A stretch of DNA of 64,000 nt, from assembly GCA_905221605.1 (NCBI GenBank), contig CAJNDS010001891.1, positions 500,001 to 564,000 of the forward strand. The letters run 5' to 3'. Positions 31,016 to 40,950 of the stretch are shown here, piece by piece; the stretch's first letter is position 1, and the number at the start of each line of letters is the position of its first letter. Under the pieces are notes generated by a model, which ran no database searches, had not been told where the DNA came from, and worked only from the letters and a program-made list of their open reading frames with translations. This DNA is from Symbiodinium natans. Taxonomy: Eukaryota > Sar > Dinophyceae > Suessiales > Symbiodiniaceae. Made by a program: the position numbers and the translations under genes.

Positions 31016-32269
31016 ACATAGGGCCAAAAAAGTGCCCAGAACGAAACAAAATCCCCAGAAAGTCGAAAAGTGCGTACTATTGGGCTCTCTGAAAATCTCT
31101 GTGCAAAACGGCCTTTTTCACCAAAAGAATAAGAACTTGGGCCCGTTCAAGCCACAACCGGCCGGGCCGGTTGCTCCCAAACCATCCAAAACCTGGACGA
31201 CGCACAGCTCTAAAGTAGGGGGCACCTTGGATTCCTGGATAGGACCGGACACGATTTCTGGAAAAGTTCCCTTATGAAGAAAGGCGAAACATCAGCAACC
31301 ATCTCTTCTAAAGCACCAAGCAAGCTTGGTAAGAAACAAGAGCAATGAGACTCGAAGAGAAGAATCAGTTAAAACAACTGGAGCTGCCATCGCTGCTGTC
31401 GCTACAGGTGACACATCTGTACAGGAAGGGGCAGTTCTGTAAACACCCGCGCACTCACGAATCAGGACCTCTTTTCCCTACGCCCTCAACCCACACGTGG
31501 CGAACTGCCTGGGGGCTTCTCAGACCTGCCAGTTTTGGCAGCCGCGCCTCGAAAATTGTATCTGGAAGACTCAGATGTTGAGCTCCTGACCAACCCATAA
31601 AGCCCTAAACCCTAAACCCGAACCCCAAACCCGAACCCTAAACCCTAAACCCGAAACCCTTTCGCTGGGGAGCACTGGGGTTTACTTGGAGGTTCATGGG
31701 TACCCTAAACCCTAAACCCTAAACCCTAAACCCTAAACCCTAAGCAAATAGTGGGGGGGGCTTCGGGCCTCGGCCGAGGTCACTCTTCCGCAGGCTGCGC
31801 GTCGAAGGCTTTGGGCGCCTGGCCCGGAAGATCCCCCAAAGCTTGAACCCTGGGTTGAGGGTTGAGGGTTGAGGGTTTAGGATTTAGGGTTTAGGATGTA
31901 GGGTTTAGGGTTTAGGGTTTCTAGGCGCTTGTAGGGTTTAGGGGCTTGTAGGGTTTCCAGCCACCCTAAACCCTCAACCCTAAACCCTAAACCCTTAACA
32001 ACCTGCGATCCGCGGAGCCTTCTTGGGCTCTGGCCGCGCTGGCACCTTCGCGCCCTCCTGCGAAGGTTTCAGGTTTACTGGGTCACTGGGTTTACTGGGT
32101 CACTGGGTTTACTGGGTTGCTGGGTTTATGGGTTTACGGTTTGGGGTTTAGGGTTAGGTTTACTGGGCTTACTGGGCCTGATGTACTTGGCGTACTGGGT
32201 TTAGTAGGTTAACTGGGTTTACTGGGCTTAGTGGGTTAACTGGGTTTACTGGACTGGGTTTAGCGCTTA

Positions 32270-32523
32270 GGGTTGAGGGTTTAGGGTTTCGGGTTTAGGG
32301 TTTAGGGTTTAGGGTTTAGGGTTTAGGGTTTAGGGTTTAGGGTTTAGGGTTTAGGGTTTAGGGTTTAGGGTTTAGAGTTGACGGCTTAGGGTTTAGGGTT
32401 TAGGGTTTAGGGTTTAGGGTTTGGGTTTAGGGTTTAGGGTTTAGGGTTTAGGGTTTAGGGTTTAGGGTTTAGGGTTTAGGGTTTAGGGTTTAGGGCTTAG
32501 GGTTTAGGGCTTAGGGTTTAGGG
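32270..32523 (+). repeat. TTTAGGG array
   Basis: About 250 bp, preceded (32070-32265) by a degenerate tract of TTTACTGGG / TTTACTGGGTCAC units, an unusual expansion of a related motif. Confidence 0.9.
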
Positions 32524-32820
32524 CTACTTGGAGGTTCATGGGTAGTTATAAGCAGGATTCGAAGTACCCTAAACAGTGCCATAAGTATAGTTACTATAAC
32601 TGTAAAGCCTTTGAACCCTGCTTAGACCCTTTTGCCAGTGGCTTTTAGTTCTAGGTTCCCTTCTCAGGTAGCCAATCCCCCTCCCCTCCTTAGGGTTTAG
32701 GGTGCAGGGTGTAGGGAACGAGTTGAAGTCTGGAGTGTTCATCAGGGTTCGCCCCCTCCCCCGGGTATTGAGTTTAACCCTAAACCCTAAACCCTAAGGC
32801 CCAAACCCTAAACCCTAAAC

Positions 32821-34445
32821 CGTTTTTGGGGTGCAAGGAGTCCCCCAGGGTCCTTCGGCGACAGATTTGCCATCTGCTGCTTCGTCGCCTCTGCCTGAGC
32901 AAAGATCCGCGGCCCTAAACCCGAACGGCCCGAAAGTTTCGGGTTTAGGGCTTAGGGTTTCAAACCCGAAACCCTAAACCCCAAAACCTAAACCCGAAGC
33001 CCCAACCCCTCAACTCCACACCCTAAACCCGAAACCCCCAAAACGGGGCTTGAGAACTTTCGCAGCTGAAGGCTGAGCGGGCTCTGGTGAAGGGCTTGGC
33101 CCTCCGACTCACCAAGCTTCTCAAAGCCCCGCCGCATCCAGAGGGCCAATGCCCCTGAACTAAGGAATAGACCTTCGTAGACTACCCTAAACCCTAAAGA
33201 CCCTAAACCCTAAACCCTAAACCTGCATAGGGATCCTGATCTGTGAGTCGAGGTATCTTCCTTAAGGGGCATAAACTTAGGGTTTAGGGTTTAGGGTTTA
33301 GGGTTTAGGGTTTAGGGTTTAGGGTTCAGGGTTCAGGGTTTAGGGTTACGGGGCTCTTGGGGCAATCTGGCCTCTTTCTCCCGGCGACCGCCAATGTCCT
33401 GCGCCTGGCCCTTGATCGCCAGCTCGATCTCCTCTGCTAGGGTTGAAGGTTTAGGGTTTAGGGTTTAGGGTTTAGGGTTTAGGGTTTAGGGTTTAGGGTT
33501 TAGGGTTTAGGGTTTAGGGTTTAGGGTTTAGGGCTTAGGGTTTAGGGTTTAGGGTTCAGGGTTTAGGGTACTTGGGCCCTTAAAAATTCGGGCATTCTTC
33601 CTGTCCTCAGCACTGAGAGTCTCGTACTCAATCAGGGCCTGCCACACACGACTCCACATGAAGGGCTTGGGTACTTGGGCATTTAGCGCCTTCAGGTTTC
33701 GGGTTTAGGGTAGATGGGCAACCGCACTGGAAGCCTGGGTAGCCCAGTCACCATGCCACAATATGGGCACCCTTTTTGGGTTGGTTACTTTATAAGGGTA
33801 CCCATAACCAACAAAAGGGTCGAGAATACCTGGGCTACCAAGAAGCACAAGAGCGCCAGCAAGCCACATCTATTGAGGAGCGTGCTTAGGGTTCCAAGTC
33901 TGGGCCCTTCATTTGGGGACCTTGTTATATAACCCCAACCCTTAACCCTAAACCCTAAACCCTAAACCCTAAACCCTAAACCCTAAACCCACCATACACA
34001 AGAAGGGCCCATACTTCGGCCCAGGGTAAGGGACCACACTCAGGGCCCCTTAGATTGATTCAGGCTTTAGGCTGGCCCACTTGGAGGTTCAGGGTACTTA
34101 TAACCCTAGTTATAACTGTACTTATAAGCCCCCTAAGTCCCCTAAGTAGGTTATAAGTTGACTTATAACTGTGGTTATAAGTACCCATGAACCTCCAAGT
34201 ACAGGAACACCGCAGCATTGCAGCTTGCGAGGTTGGTTCCTACTGACCCCACGCTGAAAATCCCTTAAACAAAAAACCTAAAGCCAGCCTACAGCCTAAA
34301 CCCTAAACCCTAAGCCCTAAACCCTGAACCCTAAACCCTAAACCCTAAACCCTTGCCCTACAAAGAGGAGAAAAACTCCTCACTCGCCAAACGCCCAAGA
34401 CTCCTCAAAACTGGCCCCGAAACTCCCTCCGGCAAAGGCCCATGC
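32821..34445 (-). CDS. Seven-exon gene fragment with telomere-repeat-containing introns, unknown product
   Basis: Exons on the minus strand: 34445-34384, 34048-33989, 33869-33839, 33689-33572, 33433-33350, 33154-33045 and 32894-32821. Every intron is GT-AG (donors GTGAGG, GTTTAG, GTAGCC, GTACCC, GTAACC, GTTTTG). All six junctions keep phase: 2+1, 2+1, 0, 1+2, 1+2, 0. The peptides are ordinary globular sequence, for example PFMWSRVWQALIEYETLSAE and EIELAIKGQAQDIGGRREKE. I recognise no domain. The introns are made of CCCTAAA/TTTAGGG repeat, one palindromic MITE (34080-34199) and another MITE at 33734-33842 whose end supplies the donor of the third exon. Two frames stay open through the first three exons, so the 5' part is less certain than the last four exons. 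Start, stop and further exons were not found. Confidence 0.55.
33734..33842. mobile_element. MITE-like element, family C, at an exon border
   Basis: CCTGGGTAGCCCAGTC to CCTGGGCTACCAAG. On the minus strand its end supplies the GTAGCC donor of exon 33869-33839. Confidence 0.75.
34080..34199. mobile_element. MITE-like palindrome, family A, short variant, in an intron
   Basis: 120 bp, CTTGGAGGTTCAGGG to CCATGAACCTCCAAG, core CCCCCTAAGTCCCCTAAGTAGG. It lies in the first intron of the chain 32821-34445. The copy at 57268-57387 has the same type of core. Confidence 0.8.
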
Positions 34446-34473
34446 CTGTTGTTTTAGGGTTTAGGATTTGGAT

Positions 34474-34568
34474 GGTTGTCAAAATTATGATGCCTTTTGG
34501 GGTACCCTAAATATTAGGTGCCGTTTTGTAACAGGGATCCAAAAAGGGGTTTCATAATTTTGACAACC
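34474..34568. mobile_element. MITE-like element with perfect 17-bp inverted ends
   Basis: 95 bp bounded by GGTTGTCAAAATTATGA and its exact reverse complement. The interior has CCTTTTTGG and its inverse. Only one copy is seen in this window. Confidence 0.8.
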
Positions 34569-35293
34569 ACCCATTTAGGGCTTAGGGCCCTTCAGGGGCC
34601 CTTCAGGGGCCCTTCAGGGGCCCTTCAGGGGCCCTTCAGGGTTTAGGGTTTAGGGTTTAGGGTTTAGGGTTTAGGGTTTAGGGTTTAGGGTTTAGGGTTG
34701 CCTTTGCCAGGTGGTGCAGTTCGTCACGGTGTGTCCTCGGCCAGTGGAGGAAGGTCACTCAAGTTCCCTTGAAACCCAAAACCCAAAACCCTCCCTAAAC
34801 TCGGCCTGCAAAGGCTTTAGGGCAGGGAATTAGGGTTTGGGGTTTAGGGGTATTAGGGGTCTTAGGGTTTAGGGGTTTTGGGGTTTTGTGGTACTCAAGT
34901 TTAGGGGTACTATGGCTGAGGGTTGAGGGTTGAGGGTTGACGGTGGAGGGTTTAGGGCTAGGGTTTAGAGGACAGAGGGCCTTAAGTGGGTCAGGGGTTG
35001 AAAGAAGGATGTGCGGTTGAGGGTTGAGGGCTTAGGAGTTCGGGTTCAGGGTGCGCAGGGCCATCTTTGCTACTCGCTTGAGGAAACCGTTAGACCTCAG
35101 CGATACCCCTAAGCCCTAAATTCTCTTGAATTCAACCCATAAGCACTAAACCCTAGCTCTGAGCGCCTTGATCCCTCTCTAGCCCGAAACCCCGCAAGCC
35201 GCTCATGCGACTCTTCAAGGTCGAGGGCTTAGGGGTTTTAGGGCCTAGGGGAATGTTAGGGCTCATGGTAACTTAAGGTTCAAGGTATCTAGG

Positions 35294-35405
35294 CTTGGTA
35301 GCCCAGTAACCATATTATAATAAGGGCACCCTTATTTTCGGTTGGTAACTTTACAAGGGAACCTTCAACCAAAAAAAGTGTAAAGAGTACCGCCGGGCTA
35401 CCAAG
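35294..35405. mobile_element. MITE-like element, family C
   Basis: CTTGGTAGCCCAGTAACC to CCGCCGGGCTACCAAG, 112 bp, closest to the copy at 16979. Confidence 0.75.
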
Positions 35406-36189
35406 CAGGGTTCTCAAGCCCTGAACCCCAAACCCCAAGCTCCAAAGCCCCTAAACCCTGACCGACCCTTCAGCCCCCTGAACCCTAATACCCCTGAACC
35501 CTATAATACCCCTAAACCCTAAACCCTAAACCCTAAACCCTAAACCCTAAACCCTAAACCCTAAACCCTAAACCCTAAACCCTAAACCCTGAACCCTGAA
35601 CCCTGAACCCTGAACCCTGACCGACGGAGTCAACTCCGGGCCTGAGGTAGTCGGAGGCTCGCTGATAGGCATCACTCCTTGGCGCGAGGAACTCTGAGAG
35701 GTATCCTCTGAAAAGCTGAAAGTTGGTGTTTGGGGTTTAGGGTTAGGGGTTTAGGGTTTAGGGTTTAGGGTTTAGGGCTTAGGGCTTAGGGCTTTGGGGC
35801 CGAGGGCCTGGGGTTTAGGGTTTGGGGCTTGGGGTTTTAGGGTTTCGGGGTTTCGGGCTCTCCTAGGCCGTCCTAACCCTAAACAATAAACCCTAATCCT
35901 AACCCTAAACCCGAAACCCTAAACCCTACACCCTACACCCTAAACCCTAAACCCTAAACCCTAACAGATCGAGTTGCAGCAGCGACTGGGTCTTGTGGTC
36001 GATGACCTGCTTGGCCTCTGACTTCTCAGCCTACTGCTACTAACTAATTAACCAGCTCTTGGCTGCACGGAGGGTAGCTGTAAATCTAGGGTTTAGGGTT
36101 CAGGGTTTTAGGGTTTAGGGTTTAGGGTTTAGGGTTTAGGGTTTGGGGTTTGGGGTTTGGGGTTTAGGGTTTAGGGTTTAGGGTTGAAA

Positions 36190-36264
36190 GTTTTAGCTGC
36201 CTTATTAAGAAACCCAGTAAACCCAAAAAGGCTGAGGATCTAAAGTTACAGTAAGGCACCACAA
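36190..36264 (-). repeat. Second copy of the intron-derived repeat
   Basis: TTTTAGCTGCCTTATTAAG to GGCACCACAAAG matches the interior of the intron 6795-6915 over about 78 bp with few changes. No coding flank was recognised here. Confidence 0.7.
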
Positions 36265-36578
36265 AGAACTAACTACCTAACTACCTAACTAACTAGTACT
36301 AATAGGCGGTAATGACTCAGATATTTGTGCGTAGCTTGCTGTGACATGGAGCTCCTTGCAGAAGCTGCCCCTTAGAATCAGACTCAGGCGTGTAAGCTTG
36401 AGACGGCTTTCTTGCGATACTGGAGGTGATTCGTACAATGTTGGATGCCGGTGCACGTCTTTTTACGTCAGCATACCTTGCGCCCCCAAACTAGCTACTT
36501 ATGACTGTCCACGTGAACCTCCAAGTACCCTGAACCCTGAACCCTAAACCCTAAACCCTAAACCCTAGACCCCTAAAC

Positions 36579-36900
36579 GTAGTAAGTTCAGCCCTGGCCC
36601 CGATATGTAGGGTTTGGCTTTTGAGGGCCAAAGTCCTCTGAAACCTTGCCCACCCAGACCCCTCTTCCGGTTCGTAGGGTTTAGGGTTTAGTGTTCAAGG
36701 TTTAGGGTTTAGGGTTTAGGGTTTCGGGTTTAGGGTTTAGGGCTTAGGGTGTAGGGTGTAGGGTTTAGGGTTTAGGGTTTAGGGTTTAGGGTTTAGGGTT
36801 TAGGGTTTAGGGTTTAGGGCTACTACCCCAAAACCCCTAGACCCTCAACCTCGTCGGAGAGTACTGCGTACTCATCCACGTCCAGGGACAGGAGGCCGGC
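36579..36900 (-). CDS. Two exon-like islands in phase
   Basis: Minus-strand exons 36900-36850 (CCTAG before, GTTGAG after; AGLLSLDVDEYAVLSDE, exactly 17 codons) and 36637-36579 (TTTCAG before, GTTTAG after; RTLALKSQTLHIGARAEL). The first ends in phase 0 and the second begins in phase 0. The intron is telomere-type array 36676-36820. No family recognised. Confidence 0.4.
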
Positions 36901-37018
36901 CTAGGGCTCATGGGTTTCCCTACAAACTTCTAGAGTTTAGAGTTTAGTTTAGGGTTTAGGGTTTAGGGTTCAGGGTTTAGGGTTTAGGGTTTAGGGTTTA
37001 GGGTTTAGGGTTTAGGGT

Positions 37019-37143
37019 TTGGGGGTTTGGGGGTTTGGGGGTTTGGGGGTTTGGGGGTTTGGGGGTTTGGGGGTTTGGGGGTTTGGGGGTTTGGGGGTTT
37101 GGGGGTTTGGGGGTTTGGGGGTTTGGGGGTTTGGGGGTTTGGG
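37019..37143 (+). repeat. Variant array of TTTGGGGG (8-mer)
   Basis: About 15 consecutive GGGGGTTT units, with TTTAGGG on both sides. Confidence 0.95.
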
Positions 37144-37293
37144 GTTTAGGGTTTAGGGTTTAGGGCTAGGCCCCCATCATGGCTTCCCCCATTCAGTCAC
37201 CTTACTTATCCCTAAGTGGCCTTAATTATGGGGGGAACCTGGGGTCCTTAATTAAGGGGTATTGGGATCTCTGGGAGGTTTAGGGTGAGAAAC

Positions 37294-38026
37294 TCGCGTG
37301 AACCATCTGACAAAGGTCCAAAGTACATTCTGGGGGGGGGGGGGGGGGTTTGGGTTTAGGGTTCAGGTCCTGAAAGTATAAGGGTTCAGGTGCGAGGAAT
37401 ATCGAGGAGTTTCGCTTTTAACTTCAGAAGAACTTCAAGTTACAGGGGCTTGAGGGCTTCGGGCTTAGGATCTGGAAGATTGCTCGAGAAGGAACAGGGG
37501 TGAAGGCGGGCATTCGGGAAGAGAAGCCGGTTTTTTCAAGCTTTTGGGTTGAGGGTCCAGGGTGTCGGGTTGACTGAAAACACTCAAACCGCAACCCCTA
37601 AACCCTAAACCCCTTACACCCTTCAGTAAACCCTTGTACCCTTCAACCCCTTAACCCTTTAAAACCCTTAAACCACAAAGCCAGCCCCCCTGCCTCCTTG
37701 CCCCTTAATGAAGGAATGCTCCTTGAACCATATAAGGAACCCTCTTATAGCCTAATGAATATTCCTTTACTCTGGGTATAGTTTAAGGAATATTGCTGGA
37801 AGCATAAGGAGGGGGTGCCTTATAAGGGTTTCAGGAATATTCCTTAAAGTATACAGAGGGTTCCTTACGGGGTTTGAAGGAATATCCCTTAAACCCTAAA
37901 CCCTAAACCCTAAACGGGGTTTTGGATTCCCTGGGGTCCCCTGCCTCCTTGCCCCCTGCCATGCCGAAGTTCATGACCATCCGTCGAGCCAGGCCGGTTG
38001 CCTCTCCATGGAGCAGTCTCTCGGGC
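37294..38026 (-). CDS. Two exon-like islands, the first with a weak FtsH/M41-like segment
   Basis: Minus-strand exon 38026-37916 (after CCCTTAG, before GTTTAG) encodes ERLLHGEATGLARRMVMNFG and onward. The LAR-x-MV-x2-FGM pattern is typical of the FtsH metalloprotease (peptidase M41) after its active site, but the HExxH motif is not in the window. Exon 37329-37294 follows a run of 17 cytosines and CAG, a strong pyrimidine tract, and is compatible in phase (2+1). The family assignment is a guess from one short motif. Confidence 0.3.
37685..37895. repeat. Nested palindromic AT-rich element
   Basis: Repeats of GGAATATTCCTTAAA type in both orientations, with TATAAGGAACCCTCTTATA and its inverse. 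Pieces of similar sequence occur at 11200-11225 and 12060-12215. It could be a nested or chimeric MITE. Confidence 0.5.
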
Positions 38027-38118
38027 CTAAGGGTGCCAAGGGTTTAGGAACCCCTAAGCCCTAAACCCTAAACCCTCAACCCTCAACCCTCAACCCTAAA
38101 CCCTAAACCCTAAACCCC

Positions 38119-38157
<39 letters not shown>

Positions 38158-38447
38158 ACCCAAAAAACCCTAAACCCTAAACCCAATATGCGAAGGCAAG
38201 GCTGGCGAAGACGACCTTGGGGGGCTGCGCCCACTTGCGAACCCCATAGACTAAACAGGAAAGGATGCCTCTTTTTCACTCCTGGGTTGTCTGCATGGGG
38301 GGGGAGAACCGAAACTCAGGATAGAAGCAACCCCATGCCCTAAACCCTAAACCCTAAACCCCTAACCCCTAAACCCCTAAACCCTAAACCCTAAACCCTA
38401 ACCCCTAAACCCCTAAACCCCTAAACCCCTAAACCCTAAACCCTATT

Positions 38448-38544
38448 CTAGGATGGCCCTTCAAGCCCTCTGAAAAATATTCGTAGATATGATCCTCTTA
38501 AGCCCAACAAGGGAACATATAAAATATCCCGAGGGCCTACCTAG
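38448..38544. mobile_element. MITE-like element, family E
   Basis: CTAGGATGGCCCTTCAAGCC to GGGCCTACCTAG. A weaker relative may lie at 39216-39302. Confidence 0.6.
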
Positions 38545-38769
38545 TATTGAACTTAAGGGACCATAAGACATACAGAAGCTTCTCGGGCCTAAGGGTGCAA
38601 GGGCTTAGGGGCCCCTAAATACCCAATTTTGATGGGCAGGTGTAAACAAGTCTCAGTAGATATCGACAGGAATATACATGTGAGTATATATTCTTGATGT
38701 CCCTACCATCCCAGAGACCCCTAGGGGTTTAGGGCTTAGCCTTTAAGGTTCAGGTTGAGGGGTTAGTAG

Positions 38770-38872
38770 AGGGGTCGGAGCAAATGACAAACAGTATTCC
38801 CTTATGGTCCCTTCATCACTATACTATACTAACCCCCAAAAAACCTGTTCTGATTATTAAGGCCCCTATATT
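38770..38872 (-). mobile_element. Dispersed non-coding element, family B, reversed
   Basis: AGGGGTCGGAGCAAATGAC to TTAAGGCCCCTATATTAG, the reverse complement of the 10181 copy with scattered changes. Confidence 0.7.
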
Positions 38873-39814
38873 AGGGGTTCGGGTTCAAGGTACACCCAGA
38901 GTTCGAAAAGATCTTTTTGCTGCGCTGGGGCGGTTCTCAGGGTTTTGCACCCCACTCGCGACCAGTTGCCGGTGACCGAGGTTAAAGAAAAAAAACAAGC
39001 TGCCTGAAACTCGGCCTCCACACCTGTGGGGTTTGCAGGGTTTTGGGGGTTTTGGGTTGAGGCTTTAGGACGGTTTTGAAGGCTTAGGGTTTCGGGCTAG
39101 GGGGTGCAGGTTGTCGCGGCTTAGAGAAGATGCACTCCCATCCCTGGCGGCTATGCTCAGCTACCTGACGCCTCTGGCCGCTTGGAGTTTACGGCTGGGG
39201 TTTACCGGGTTGGCCTCTAAACCTTTGGAAAAAATATTGATCTATAGGGTCCCTTATAAACCCAGATAAAGAAAATACAAGAGATCCCAAAAGCCAACCT
39301 AGCTTAGGGTTTAGGGCTGCCTTGCCCTCTGCACTTTGGCCTCGTGGAACTACCCTACACCCCACACCCTAAACCCTAAACCCCTAAACCCTGAACCTAC
39401 ACCCTTAGCCCCAAACCTATTGGCGTGGCCCTGCGACGTTAAGTTTCCATGGTTCTATGGGGAGGATGGAGTAGGGTTTCGGGTTTCGGGTTTAGGGTTT
39501 GGGGTTTAGGGTTTAGGGTTTGGGGTTTGGGGTTTGGGGTTTAGGGTTTGGGGTTTAGGGTTTAGGGTTTAGGGTTTAGGGCCAGAGACGTGCCGAACGA
39601 GTTATGTCTGAGTCCACACCCCAGTCCCAGCGTTGATCCATTTGGATGCAGGTCGAGTCGGCTTCTGTGGTGGATTCGGCAGGCCGCCAACCCTAAACCC
39701 TAAACCCTAAACCCTAAACCCTAAACCCTAAACCCTAGACCGGCGGAGGGGTTATTTTTCTAAAGGTGTGGCTCGGACGTGTTCTTTTTTTAAAGGTGTG
39801 GCTCGACTTGGCTT

Positions 39815-40110
39815 AGCAAATACTGTAAATAACAGCATTTCTGTGTTTTCAGAGGCGGCAAATGCTGTAAATAGCAGCATTTCTGTGCTTTCAGAAGCTG
39901 CAAATACTGCAAAATAGCAGCATTTCTGCGTTGTCGGGGGCTGCAAAACTGTAAATAGCAGCATCTCTGCGTTGTCAGAGGCTTCAAATGCTGTAAATAG
40001 CAGCATTTCTGACTTTGCAGAGGCTGCAAAGTACTGTAAACATACTGTACGTTGCAGCATTTCTGAGTTTCAGGCGCTGCAAATACTGCAAAGAGCGGCA
40101 TTCTGACTTT
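39815..40110 (-). repeat. Minisatellite of about 45 bp
   Basis: Seven or so degenerate copies of TGTAAATAGCAGCATTTCTG...CAGAGGCTGCAAA. The minus strand stays open and reads as TEMLLFTAFAASEN repeats, but this looks like a by-product of the repeat. Flanking inverse TTTTTAAAGGTGTGGCTCG copies lie at 39756-39810 and 40710-40760. Confidence 0.8.
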
Positions 40111-40184
40111 GCAGAGGTAAAGACAGAACTGCACTGTAAACACACTGTACATAGCAGCATGCTGCAAATGCCAGCAGGAGACAA

Positions 40185-40525
40185 ACAAACCGAAGGGAAT
40201 CACATGCTTTGACGCAAGCTTGCACGGCCTAAAACAGCGGGTGGGTTGGGGGGCGCAGCCCCCCCCCCCCCCCCCCCCATTTGCAAACACAATGCTCGAA
40301 TGATGGGTTTGGACAGGATTCTCAAATGGTGCACGGCTCACAAAAGCGGGGGGTTTGGGGTTTGGCAACCATTTGCAAACAGAAGCGCATGATGGTTGTA
40401 AGGGATTAATATGCGTGCTGAGGCATGCTTGCACGGCTGAAAAAGACCATTTGCAAACACAATGCCCGCACGATAGCTTGAAAGGGATCATATGCTGTGA
40501 CGCGAGCAGCACGGCCTAATAAGCA
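40185..40525 (+). repeat. Degenerate repeat of about 90-110 bp, four copies
   Basis: Each copy holds CATTTGCAAACACAATGC, a GATGGTTTGAAAGGGA-like part, a CACATGCTTTGACG-like part and GCACGGC(C/T)TAA. One copy is split by a run of 20 C at 40259-40278. Confidence 0.65.
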
Positions 40526-40950
40526 CGGGATTTGGGCTTTGAAGCGGTTTGGATGGATTCACAGGCATTGAAACAAGCTTTGTAGGGCTTCAGAGGACCA
40601 CGGGACCAAGGGAACCACGGGACCAGGGAGACCAAGGGGACCATGCAGCGGACCACGGGGCCAGGGGACCAGGGGGGGTGGCAGGTGGGGGGGGGGGGGA
40701 GGGAGGAGGTACGAGCCACACCTTTTAAAAAAACGGAGGGTCGCACACCTTTTAGAAACAAAAACCCCTGCCCCCCCTCAACCCTAAACCCTAAACTCTA
40801 CTACTGGACCCCTCAACATACAAACCAGGTCTTCACTTCCCAGGATCGGCAGAGCATTAACGCAAGCAGGTTTAGGGCCTTGGAACCCTACACCCTAAAC
40901 CCTAAACCCTAAACCCGGTTTTGGGATTCTGCCGGGCCTGCCATTCTCAG

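Larger units (their letters stand above)
29130..32002. other. Degenerate telomere-type repeats and unassigned islands
   Basis: 29130-29420 is decayed CCCTAAA repeat. Open islands at 29440-29525, 29600-29690 and 31760-31850 may be exons; 31020-31600 is unique with no assignable gene. At 32003-32057 the minus strand has a clean CGCAG ... CAG/GTTGTT island (KVPARPEPKKAPRIA), not linked in phase to the chain upstream. Confidence 0.4.
34446..40950. other. Telomere-type repeats, MITEs and exon-like islands
   Basis: Beyond listed features, minus-strand open islands at 35045-35100, 35610-35705 (YLSEFLAPRSDAYQRASDYL), 35970-36030 (EKSEAKQVIDHKTQSLLQLD) and 38195-38265 have AG borders and plausible protein. 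Plus-strand islands are 39110-39200 and 39585-39690. 38600-38770 and 40530-40930 are unassigned. Confidence 0.4.

Noticed and set aside
30546-31027. Tyr/Ile-rich open frames
   Set aside because: They read through AC, AT and AAATAT microsatellites.
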